Of a DNA stretch of 64,000 bases, positions 9,668-19,008 are shown piece after piece; the stretch's first letter is position 1; each line of letters opens with the position of its first letter. The notes beneath the pieces were generated by a model, which was not told the origin of the DNA, searched no databases, and saw only the letters and a program-made list of their open reading frames with translations. The stretch comes from Kappaphycus alvarezii (Eukaryota > Rhodophyta > Florideophyceae > Gigartinales > Solieriaceae), in assembly GCA_002205965.3 (NCBI GenBank), contig NADL03000025.1:434001-498000 (forward strand). The letters are read 5' to 3'. The position numbers and the translations under genes were made by a program.

Positions 9668-12104
9668 AGAGTCGGTTCGCCTTTTAGATTGGAAATAAGT
9701 GGTTTTGACATTTCTCGGGAAACTCAGCATTGAAAAAAAGGGTAGCTGCACCAGTGAGTTGCAGCGTAGCGTGCGGTATGTCGCCCCAGGCTAGGCGGGC
9801 GACGGGTTGACTGAGGGTTCACATGCCAGTAACCCTTGGCTTCAGTGAAAAGTCGGAGGAGGCTGAGGGCCGCAGCAGTTGTAGTTTTGCATTCGATTCA
9901 GGCTTGGAGCAGAGGAGCAGTTCTTGCACAGGGCAGCGCTTCGGACGGCCGCCTTTGTGAAGTCGGCTGAAAAGGGAAGTGCCGACGTGTTTGGCGGCGT
10001 ATGGTATGGGCCTGAGACAGATCGGTTGCTTGACGCCGAGACTGGTGGATTCGGACTTCTCGCAACATATTCTCGCTTAGCAGGATAAGGGCGAATAGCT
10101 TCGTAGTGTGGGATGCAGCATTCGCCTTGCGTATAGGCGATGAAGGCTTCTTTTGTGTAAGGAATGAGCCTGATTGAGCTGAACACACTCACTGGGTTCT
10201 ACGGAAGACATGGCCTAACTTTACGGTTGGGATCGTGTGCAATCGAGGAAGATGTCTGTTCGTCTGGGGTGGTCCGTGCGAGCACCAGTTGTTGTCAAAA
10301 CCGTTAAACGGAAAGGGACAGTCTAGTCGAGGCACGGTGAAGGGATATGTCACCAGGAGTCGCCTTGACACAGAGGACCGTCCAGGAACGCAGGAACTGA
10401 AAGGGGAGAGATTACTCCGCATGGAGGCTTCGGCCTGACTTAGCCGAATTTCATACCAATCGATGGGGAGTTAGCGGGAGAGTCAGGAAGGAGAGTGCGG
10501 CTTAGGCGGATTTGGTCATGAATTTTCACTGTGGCGACGGGCTATGCGGAGCCGGAAAGTTGATCCAGTTGAGCGGCGGACTCGATAGTTCGACATTAAT
10601 CCTCTGCTAGGCAACGATTACGGAGAACGGTCATTCGAAGGCTGACTGCTGTTTGCTGATCAAGTCTTGGCCTTCACTTTGCTTAGGGTGTTGATCAGAA
10701 CTTTCGGTTTACAGTTGTTGGTGGGTGTACAGCAAGGAGAAAAAGCGCCAAGCGGGGGGAGGTGAACTGTCATTGAGCCTGGCGGGGTCAGAGGATTGGT
10801 AAAAGTCTCTCCTGCAGCATAGGGGTCATGTTTCCGGGGAGAACTAGCTGGGCAGCTGGGATTTTGGGGGCGCGGGTGGCGCCATTGGGAGCGATGGGCT
10901 ATGACCGATCCTTGCGGGATTGTCGGGGATTGCCGTTTATGGGTTACGTGGTGAGGGGCGTATTGGGCTCTCTCTGTGTGGGTAACAGCGAATAAGGGCG
11001 ATGACTTTGGTTGGGACCGGAGTCCTTGTCTCCGTTGCGGCTCTCGAGCATTGCGTCATTTAGACCTAGATGGCTCAGCGAATGAGGTGAGAGCAACGGC
11101 GATTGATTTTCGGATTTTCGTAGAGACTGATGTCATAGTCCGTTTGCTGAAAGGTTTATGTTGTCAATGACAAACGCTCCGCGACAGTGGTGACCGTTTG
11201 GTTGGAACTTCGGCCTCGATCTCGATGAGATGTAGTGGTATGTTAGTCTGAGTGGAAGTGGCGCATTTCTAGTGGAAGAGGATGAATTGCAGCGTGAGAA
11301 TTGGCTTCTCTAGATCGCGATGGAGGTCCTTATGGGAGGCTTGTGGGGATATTGGCGAGGGCAGGAGAGAGTTTGCATGGGATCCATGCCAACGGAGGGT
11401 TCCGTGCCGACGGAGGGTTCCGTGCCAGTCCTTCAAGTTCAATGGAACATCCTTTGAGGTTCTACAGAACAGCTTTCCAGGATGTTGAGGACACCGGTGA
11501 CGTCTGGCGGGTTGCTCGCGAGGTCGGTATCCGGCCTTGGAAGTCTGAGAGGCGGGACGGATGTCATAGGCCTGCTGGTTTCATTGAGGCCGGTATGGGT
11601 AAGGTTTTTTGCTGGGGATAATTATGCGATGGGCAGTCAGGAAGGATAGGAATGTGGTGTTATGCTGGTCAATCAGAGCACGACAGGTTAGGGAGCTGCG
11701 CTGGGGTGACCACTCCGGCTGATCGTCAATAAACCTATGCTCGGTTATGTGCTAAAGATTTTTAGGCCCGTTCGCGTTTTTTGACCTAACTCCCCAGGAT
11801 AGGAGCTAAGATATTAAATTGACAGCGCTAGATGCAGAATATGAGCTGCGTCGTATGTACGACTTTGGTTTGCAATGGCCATCTTCTTCGAGAAGAGCGC
11901 TTGCCTCTTCTGCACCACCTTGACCCGATAACTGAATCGGTCCACGGTGGGCACGATGGAACCCAAACAAGGGACAAACATGTCACAATTTTAAAAAAAA
12001 ACTGTGGCACAAAACGAGATTTGTGCCGGTGTGCTGTGGGGCACGTGTTGCTACTGAAGAATTTTAAGGCGCAGGCAGCGCTGTGTAAATTGTGATCCCG
12101 TACT
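9668..12104. other. unassigned stretch; no recognised gene
   Basis: Mixed-composition DNA. Open frames at 9842-10192 (minus), 10189-10438 (both strands) and 11282-11621 (plus) show no domain I recognise. The latter contains a 17-bp tandem duplication (CGGAGGGTTCCGTGCC-like, about 11393-11426), giving GFRADGGFRA. From about 10440 to 11760 the plus strand is G-rich. Confidence 0.3.
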
Positions 12105-12341
12105 TCAATCGCCCTCGGTAAGCTCACCGATTGCATTCAAGGCGCCAAGCAGCCATATGCCAAGCAGTAACTCTAGAATATTGTCAGATAGAGGATGATC
12201 GAGAAACGGTAAATCCAAAAGGTCCCTATCTCGGATAGATTTAAGAAATGTTGCATGACTCAGAATCGTACGCCGAATCTCCGGAATATTCGTCTCCAAA
12301 ATCTCGTTTTCTTAGGCTGACGCCGACACTAACCACGGTCG
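12105..12341 (-). pseudogene. DEAH-box RNA helicase fragment (Prp2/Prp22/DHX-like)
   Basis: The minus strand reads ENEILETNIPEIRRTIL, then LKSIRDRDLLDLPFLD and LLGALNAIGELTEGD, ending in TGA at 12105-12107. This is the conserved linker between the second RecA domain and the winged-helix/ratchet region of DEAH helicases (typically ENEMLxxxIPEIQRTNL...LDPP...LGALN.xGELT). An in-frame TAA sits just before the Glu (12312-12314). The preceding motif VI (GRAGR) and following HA2 domain are not found, so this is a short remnant, not a whole gene. Confidence 0.7.
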
Positions 12342-13038
12342 GACATCACAGGCGAGCCTATGAACTAAGGACATCAACAAACTTTACGTCGCACATTGCC
12401 GTTAAATGAAGGTGCAAGTTCTCGTTCATCAGAAGTAGGCTCACTCCCACTGAGAGACTCGTATCCGTACCAACGGCCACAGCACTTTTCAAAAAAAATA
12501 GAGCACCACTGTCTCATGAGAGACCCATTATTTTTGCTTCGAATCTTACCTTTGAATGTCATCGTTAGAGTCCATGTGCAAAGAACAAAGTACCCTCTCA
12601 GAGCGGATACAATTCCATGCCGTAAGCTGGTGTTGAGGCGTTAAAGCCTTACATTTCTAACAGTGAATCGTTCTGCTGCGTTTCGGTAAATCATTGGCTT
12701 AATCAACGCTGTTCCTCCCCCATCTCGTCATGGATTCATGGATTTAAGAGTAAATTCAAGCCATTTTGTTGCCAAAATATCGGAAAACGCCCAAAGTTTT
12801 CACATTCTGGCACGCGGTGTCTCATTGAATTCTAGCTTGGGCTTGCGTTATCCGAAAATTGCAAAACCCCCGTTTTCCGCTTTGGGCAGCTAAAATATCA
12901 CAACAAATTTGGTCACTTGCAAAGTTTAAATCCTTGCGATGATTCTGAAACAAGTCTTTCTGAGATATTTGTCGGAACTAGTGCTTTTATAATTCGGGAC
13001 ACAATTTCTACGCCACATTTTAGATAATTCCAATGAAC
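12342..13038. other. no gene seen
   Basis: No open frame beyond 82 codons and no recognisable domain or repeat. It lies between the helicase remnant and the 13 kb retrotransposon copy. Confidence 0.4.
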
Positions 13039-14303
13039 CGCAGGTGTGAGGCGACGTTTGCCACCGACCTAGGCCCCTTTGAACCCGCCTCCCTTGCCGC
13101 CATGCCCGTCAACCTGCAATCTCATCTAAATCGGGCGCAGCAAGAAGCCAGGGCAGAGGAGTTTTGGGAGGATGAACTATGGAAGAGAGTGCCTCATCCT
13201 AGCTGCCACTCCGACACGTCCACACCTCGCCGGATTCGAGGCTTGGCCTTCCGTAACAACGGGGCACGCGTTCCTATGGGCCCACCACCACCACACCGCG
13301 ACGAAGGTGTCATCAGCACACTGGAGCATCATGCTGTGCAGGCACCCCGGTCTCCCAGTCTACACAGACTCGGTGCCATTGAAATGGCACACTGCCAGAG
13401 GACATGGATGTCCAAGGTGACCATGCCGCCGACCGCTGCGCCTCAGAGTTTGGGCGCATTCACCACCACAACTTCGTTCGCAATGTGTTCGCGTGGCACG
13501 TGTTCCGTGCCGCCGGCCTTGACTACGAGTTCGAAGCTGAGAATCTCCTCCCCGGGACGGACTACAGGCCCGCTGACATTCTCCTCGGGGGGAACGTTTG
13601 GGTGTTTTACTCTTGGAAGATATTTCCGATCTATCCCATGGTTTTCCAGACAACCAAAATCGACTGAAAAAGGGTATACCGACACAGTAATGGGGAAGGA
13701 ACTACGCTCCCTAAAATGCTACCTTCAGGCCAGCCATCAAGCAGGCCGCATTGGACATGACGGCTGCTGCAGCGTGCCTTTGCATCAAAACCCCCCATTC
13801 TCCTCGTGCATCCCCCCGTGACACTGAAGCTAACCCATCAGACCGACCCATTGCATGTGACGTCGCCGTCACGTCACCGTTCAAGCAGACCTCCATCACC
13901 AAAGCGACGCAAATCGCCGTTGGGGTTGCCTCTCATGCACCATCGCAAGATCCAGGACCTACAGCACAAGCTGTCAAGGCGCCTGGTCCCCCACTCTCTG
14001 CCCTCCCGCGACCCAGGTTTCCGATTCCAGCCTCTGGTTTTCGACTCCCTCGGTGCCCCTTCTCCGGATACCGCATTATTTACCGAAGAGTTTGTGCCAC
14101 GTGTAGCCACGAAATGCCACCTCTCGGACGCTACGATTCGCACACGCATCTATCTACCAGCGTATCAGTTGCACTTAGCGGTCGTCGGTGGCTATGGCCA
14201 TCATATCGCGGGCCCCACTGCACGTAACCGATGTGGTCCATCCAGTTCGCTCTTAAATGAAAAGTCTGTCAGTCGGTGTACACTCAAGATAAGAAAAGAG
14301 TAA
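13039..14303 (+). pseudogene. family A RLE retrotransposon copy interrupted by a nested insertion
   Basis: Order on the plus strand: LQSHLNRAQQEARAEE (region between RT and knuckle, about 13110), HPGLPVYTDSVP (13350), GDHAADRCASEFGRIHHHN (degraded CCHC knuckle, about 13410), FRAAGLDYEFEA, PGTDYRPADI (endonuclease start, 13550). A 208-bp insertion (13588-13795) follows, then DRPIACDVAVTSPFKQTS (endonuclease DVT strand, 13850), HHRKIQDLQHKLSRRL, FQPLVFDSLGAPSPD, and in another frame AMAIISRAPLHVTDVV near 14210. The tail (14243-14303) matches other family A tails (GTCAGTCGGTGTACACTC). Several frameshifts. Confidence 0.85.
13577..13806 (-). mobile_element. family B tail insertion B: 208-bp element with 11-bp target-site duplication, nested in family A
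   Basis: The 208-bp element is 13588-13795, flanked by CATTCTCCTCG at 13577-13587 and 13796-13806. In its own (minus) orientation it begins GGGGGTTTTGATGC, encodes the end of a retrotransposon protein (MQRHAAAAVMSNAACL, stop soon after), continues with a 3' UTR and ends CCCAAACGTTCCCCC. A near-copy lies at 63315-63525. The host family A element supplies the pre-insertion sequence on both sides, which makes the duplication unambiguous. Confidence 0.9.
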
Positions 14304-14629
14304 AAGATCACGTTAAACTATTCTGGATGGAGTAAAGGAGAGACCTCTTTTTTTCTACAAGCATGAGAATGCTCCGGCTTAGAGTGTAACAGGAACCGAA
14401 ACCGTTGAGATCTGATGCATGCGAACTCCTCAAGAACCAGCCGTATCCCTTTGGTATAAGTTCCGATGGTAAGCCGACCCATTTGAATGCTGCACTGTGA
14501 ATTGCTTCCAAGCAGTAGTAAAAGTTCCTCATTGGGTCCTTGAACTCCAAAACAAGGAATCTGCAATCCCATCAATTGCTTCCTGCCATCCGTTCCCAAC
14601 AACATACATTACGTGAAGAACACTTATCA
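14304..14629. other. no gene seen between retroelement copies
   Basis: Two overlapping minus-strand frames of 80-95 codons (14308-14605) have no recognised domain. The interval follows the family A tail and precedes insertion C. Confidence 0.3.
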
Positions 14630-14684
14630 CGACAGCAGGGGAAAAGGTTCGGGTGTTTACTCTTGGAAGATATATCCGACAGCA
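14630..14684 (-). mobile_element. family B tail insertion C: 39-bp element with 8-bp target-site duplication
   Basis: Element 14638-14676 starts on the plus strand GGGGAAAAGGTTCGGG and is flanked by CGACAGCA (14630-14637 and 14677-14684). It contains only the last ~39 bp of the family B 3' end (ACTCTTGGAAGATATATC shared with the copies at 13 and 63 kb). It is the shortest member, consistent with extreme 5' truncation. The CGA of the duplication overlaps the consensus, so microhomology at the junction is possible. Confidence 0.8.
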
Positions 14685-14871
14685 AGGTGAAGACACTGCA
14701 CCTGATAGCCAAAAGACGGGACTAATTCTTTAAAAATATTCTCTGTGTGCATGTACCTCCTTATATAGATAGAAAAATAATAAATGAAACATGCTTCGAA
14801 CTTTTTTGCTTGACATCTTCGATTGTATTTATGGACCTCATATTATTAGCCTCTATTGTTAGAATTAGAAA

Positions 14872-15660
14872 ATGTTTTTGTCAGGCGGACAATGCCAACC
14901 GACAGTAGTTCACCTCGGTCTTCCAGTATACACAGACTCGATTCCGCCGAAGTGCCATCATTGCCAGCAGACGTTAGATATGTATGGAGACCATGCGGCT
15001 GACCTCTGCCCCTCGGGGTTTGGCCGCATACACCGGCATAACTCCATCCGTAACGCCCTCGCATATCATGTCTTCCGCGCTGCGGGTTTGGACTACAAGT
15101 TCGAAGTCCCTCTGTTAATTCCTGGAACCGATTTTAGGCCTGCAGACCTCTTCGTGCAACCACCGGCCCCTGCCATCGGCCCCAAGGAAAGGCCAGTTGC
15201 CTGTGACGTCACTATTGCTTCGCTGTTCAAACAGGCATCTGTCACGAAAGCAACGCAAGCCGCCGCAGGCGCCGCCACGCAAGCCCACCGCAACAAGGTC
15301 CAGGACCTTGAGCGTAAGCTCTCCAGGCGCCTTGTACTACCATCTGGCAGCCCGTCACGCCAGCTGAATTTCACATTCCAACCGCTTGCTTTTGATTCCC
15401 TTGGAGTGGAGTCCCCAGCCACTGCACTGTTTCTGGAAACGTTCATTCCCCGGATTGCGACCAGATATCACACCTCTGATGCCACTGTCCGCTCGCGAAT
15501 CTATCAGCGCATCAGCTGTGTTCTGTGGTCCTCGGTGGCGATGGCCATCATTTCCCGTGCCCCACTGCACGTGACCGATGTTCACCATCCAGTTAGTTCT
15601 TAACCAATAGTCGGTCAGTGAGTGTACACTCCAGAAACATTATGAGTAAAAATATTGGAT
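14872..15660 (+). mobile_element. family A RLE retrotransposon 3' copy with uninterrupted endonuclease frame
   Basis: A 243-codon open frame ends at 15603. Residues 28-46 form the CCHC knuckle (C28, C31, H41, C46; C-x2-C-x9-H-x4-C). Residues 47-80 are GFGRIHRHNSIRNALAYHVF-like. RPAD is at 89-92 and CDVT at 111-114, as in a PD-(D/E)xK restriction-like endonuclease. The C-terminal domain has FQPLAFDSLGVESP (169-182), RIYQRISCVLWSSVAMAIIS (209-228) and PLHVTDV. This RT-knuckle-RLE order is typical of R2/CRE/NeSL-type non-LTR elements, where the endonuclease nicks the target. The RT is absent, so the copy is 5'-truncated; the Met at 14872 is fortuitous. The 3' tail is GTCGGTCAGTGAGTGTACAC followed by an A-rich end. 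Confidence 0.88.
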
Positions 15661-17734
15661 TACGTATGATGACTAGAACTGGTATATTTAAGATTAATTT
15701 ACTGTGCTTTATACTGTCAGTTAGGCTATGCAACTGTACTGAATTTTTTCAGCTAGTCTACAGTAATACTGCCAGCTAGTCTACAGTATACTCCTGACCT
15801 GGGTACCTCAGGCAGGGGAATCTACAGTATAAAGTGAGTGATGATGTTGCATCCCGCACACCATCACCAACAACAACATCATCAACGAACAAAACGACAA
15901 CAATAGCAAAACTTGTGTGCCTCCTTCCCCCTCCATTATTGTGCTCGGTATAGCACAAACCAATTGTTCGAGATTCGGCTCTCGCCCCCGCTCATCTACA
16001 GGGCGAAAACACATCTATTTCCGCAGTAAACAATGAGCTATCGTCTGATATCTCGTCTGTCGCTTATATAGCATCAAGGTTACCACTAGAATACTGCTTG
16101 TATGACAATAGATCAGTCCTACAGCTCTGATCAACAGTATTTTCAGTGTTCCTCCTTCCTTATTCCTGTATGCGTGTTCGGTTAGCCCAGAGTTTTTCTG
16201 GACGGCCTTTCGCAAAAGTCATACTCATAAAGCCGAAGAAATTATGCATCTCCCTTAAGCAAATGTTTCTCCTTATTTGAACCCTCTTTCATCCCGGCCA
16301 TCGAAAATAGGGACTTTTTGGTCCATGAAAAAAGGCATGTCTCCAAGTGTACCAGAATTAGTTCTCTACCTTTTTAGTCAACTGTTTCGGCATGGACTGT
16401 GGCAGGTTCTGTCCTCACATTTAATTCACTGCAGAAGCACGGAGCTCTTCTTTTTACGTATAGAGCGCTTCAGCTAAGTGCCTCTTTAAAATCCAATGCC
16501 CGGAAAAAGGAATTCGGCCCAGCTTTTCTAATATGGAATGAAGAGTCTAATATCTCATGAAGCTCATCCAAGAGAGCATCATAGCTAACAAACACTCCTT
16601 TATGGAATCAGAGTCCAGTGCGAGCGGTACTATGCGCTTACAAATTCCAAGCACATAGGAAATGTTTTACTAATTTAATCAAAAATAAAAAATCGAATCT
16701 AACACGGATAAATTCCTCACAAGCACAAGTCTTATTTAGAAGAGGGCATTTACAGGGGAAAGGGTACGCCCGTGCAAGATAGAAGCAACTTCCGCATATT
16801 CACCCATTGCTGGAGGCCACAGCCTCCAGAAAGCTGTGAGAAGTCCGAGATGAAAACTTAAACGCCCTTAACAAGGACCAAAAAGGGTCCTGGTTTAGGC
16901 AAAAAGTCAACACAGTAACCTTGTTGAGCACTTATGACATTACAATTTGCTCTTCGTTACACTCTACTTTACCCGTAATGAACAGTTACTATGAGGAACT
17001 TACATCTCTGGAGAGTCCCATTCCAATATATCTGGTTATCCAAAATATCATCAAGCTTTTCAAATTCAACTAGAAAGCACTCTTGGGCTATACTGTAAAT
17101 CCTAGGGATCGGAAAAGTCTCGGTTTCTTCATAATCATCTCGGCAACCGTTTTTGATTAGCTCTACCTATATAAAATCGCCCCAATCTGTCTTCGTCTAA
17201 TATGTCCCCACGATGGGCTGTCTTTCAGAAGACGTCATAAACAGCTCGAAAGCCACTTTATGAAATCACCATATCTCTGTAGCATGCTCCGGTGGCTCTA
17301 TCGCTAAATACATAAGAGTACCATAGGTCTCTCTTCTATCTCCCTAGGATGCTTATGACAAGCACATAGGAGAGGAACTGCAGAACTTCACGTGAGTTAT
17401 CCCCTCTATTTGTGCTATCCCGGAGTCTTTCATTGGATGTAAAGATCCTGTAGTAGCCGCACCTTGCACCAGCTTGATGAGGCGGTGGAATGTATAAAAG
17501 AGTTTTTCTCTGATCTGACTGAAATGACAGGCAAGCAAAGATATGATTTAATGGTCAACATGATGCGTTAAACACCTTACCAAAAGTTTTTTAGGATCAG
17601 TAAGACAGTAATAAGACAATAAGATTGCTACCAATCTGTCAGCATTGTAGACAGTTGCATTCGTTATGTATTTTACACATGTTTAATCAGTCCTTTTGCC
17701 ATAGCAGTGTTGACAAAGTGAAAAGTACGAAATT
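15661..17734. other. AT-rich DNA without recognised genes
   Basis: Only short, stop-rich frames. One local feature is a 16-bp direct repeat CAGCTAGTCTACAGTA at 15750-15765 and 15773-15788 (period 23). Composition drops sharply in GC after the retrotransposon copy. Confidence 0.45.
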
Positions 17735-17860
17735 TCGCTCCACCGTGGAATGAAATGAGCGCCTATTGCTAGCTTTGTAAATCACTACGTCAAACAACCA
17801 AGATGTTTGTACACACCGTCAGGAGGCGGTCGATCGCTTCGCAGTAGTTTAGTCACCGTC
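17735..17860 (+). pseudogene. possible degenerate small-subunit rRNA 3' fragment
   Basis: The stretch GGAATGAAATGAGCGC ... TAGCTTTGTAAATCACTACGTC ... TTTGTACACACCG resembles, in order, the 3' end of SSU rRNA (GGAATTCCTAGTAAGCGC, AGCTTGCGTTGATTACGTC, TTTGTACACACCGCCCGTC). The 13-mer TTTGTACACACCG is an exact match to the universal region. After it the similarity is lost. It could be a nuclear or organellar rDNA relic or coincidence. Confidence 0.3.
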
Positions 17861-18649
17861 AGTTTTGAGTCAAGAAAAAACGTCTTTTATCCTTTACACG
17901 AAGAGAAAATGCTAGAGGATCCATAATTATGCTCTAGAATGCTAATAGAATTAATAAAAGAGCTTATATCCCCAACAGTTGGACTAGAAAACACGCATTC
18001 AGCAAATAGATCTCAATAGCCTTGCCCATGTTCTGTCAGCTTCTACTTAGTAGCCCAACCAACTAGCACCAATTGACGGGTATCAGTCTCCGCTCTCAAG
18101 GGGAATCTGTACTTTATAAAAGTTGGTACCCGACCCTATTGAACTTGATGGTGCTCATCTCCGTCCGAACTTTCAGCGTGGTACTCTGCTGCAATGTACC
18201 AGTTTTCAAGAGACCCATTCAATCGACTACTTACATGAGGTAGCGAGCTAATTATCTGGAAAACCACCCCAAAGCTCACTTTTACACTACCGAGGGACAC
18301 AAAATGATCGTCGAAAACTGCTTCCTGCGATTATTGACTACTGAAACCCTCTGTGCCCTGAGTATATGGCTGCAATAAATCCCTTTGTTTGAGACTCTTA
18401 TTTCCGCTGGTCGGAAATTCCTGAACTTTGGCAGGATGCTTCATCAGAATTTTTCTGTATACATTTACATCCTTGGAATTCACATCAGTCGTATTAACCG
18501 AGGTCACGCTCAACCATAAGATGCCGTGACAAATGGTTCGTCGTAAAAGAGCCTTTACGGTTCCGATAGTAAAGAATTTTGCGCCATAGACTCTGCAGCC
18601 TCTGTTAGTAATTGATGATCTGCGAGAGCATACAGTGTACACTGGTCAC
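17861..18649. other. AT-rich DNA, one unassigned minus-strand ORF
   Basis: A 103-codon minus-strand ORF (18331-18642, contains VYGAKFFTIGTVKALLRRTI) has no recognised domain. Otherwise no gene is seen. Confidence 0.35.
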
Positions 18650-18990
18650 ACGTGTGTGTAACCGTTACCATAGCATGTAGATATTTCTATCGACCCCTTT
18701 TTAGTCGTCGCTTTATAAGAGCGACGACGGAGGGGTACTGTAGCTACTTTCTACTTTCGGAGTATCGAGGATTAAGCTAGTATTGACAATAAAGTTTACT
18801 GGCTAGCAAGGGCGAGACGCCGCTGCACCCTCTTTCTAACTCAATTCTCTCTCCTTTCCCGTTGGCTAGGACCGAAGAAGTAATCCTCGGATCAGGCGAC
18901 AATCCGGATTCGTGATCCAGTCAATCGTGAAGTTCTTCACTCTCATCCACATCTCAAACTCCCTCACTGTCAGTTGTTTTCTTCCATCCT
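18650..18990 (+). promoter_or_regulatory. putative 5' LTR/leader of Copia-1
   Basis: The sequence immediately upstream of the Copia-1 gag start contains a TATA-like TTTATAAGA (18712-18720) inside a strong hairpin and an AATAAA (18788-18793), the expected layout of an LTR U3-R region. No matching 3' LTR was recognised downstream of the RNase H remnant, so the LTR boundaries and the primer-binding site are undetermined. Confidence 0.4.
18693..18736 (+). repeat. hairpin in the putative Copia-1 LTR
   Basis: A perfect 9-bp stem GTCGTCGCT/AGCGACGAC (18704-18712, 18720-18728) has loop TTATAAG. It is enclosed by a second 6-bp stem ACCCCT/AGGGGT (18693-18698, 18731-18736). The TATA-like sequence lies in the loop. 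Confidence 0.75.
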
Positions 18991-19008
18991 TTTCGCCTTT
19001 CTACGAAC

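Noticed and set aside
13588-13795. DNA transposon (MITE) with GGGGG/CCCCC terminal inverted repeats
   Set aside because: Related copies at 9595-9658 and 14638-14676 keep only one of the two ends and still have target-site duplications, which fits 5'-truncated retrotransposition better.
13588-14676. Introner-like elements (introns with target-site duplications)
   Set aside because: The units lack GT…AG borders and a branch site.
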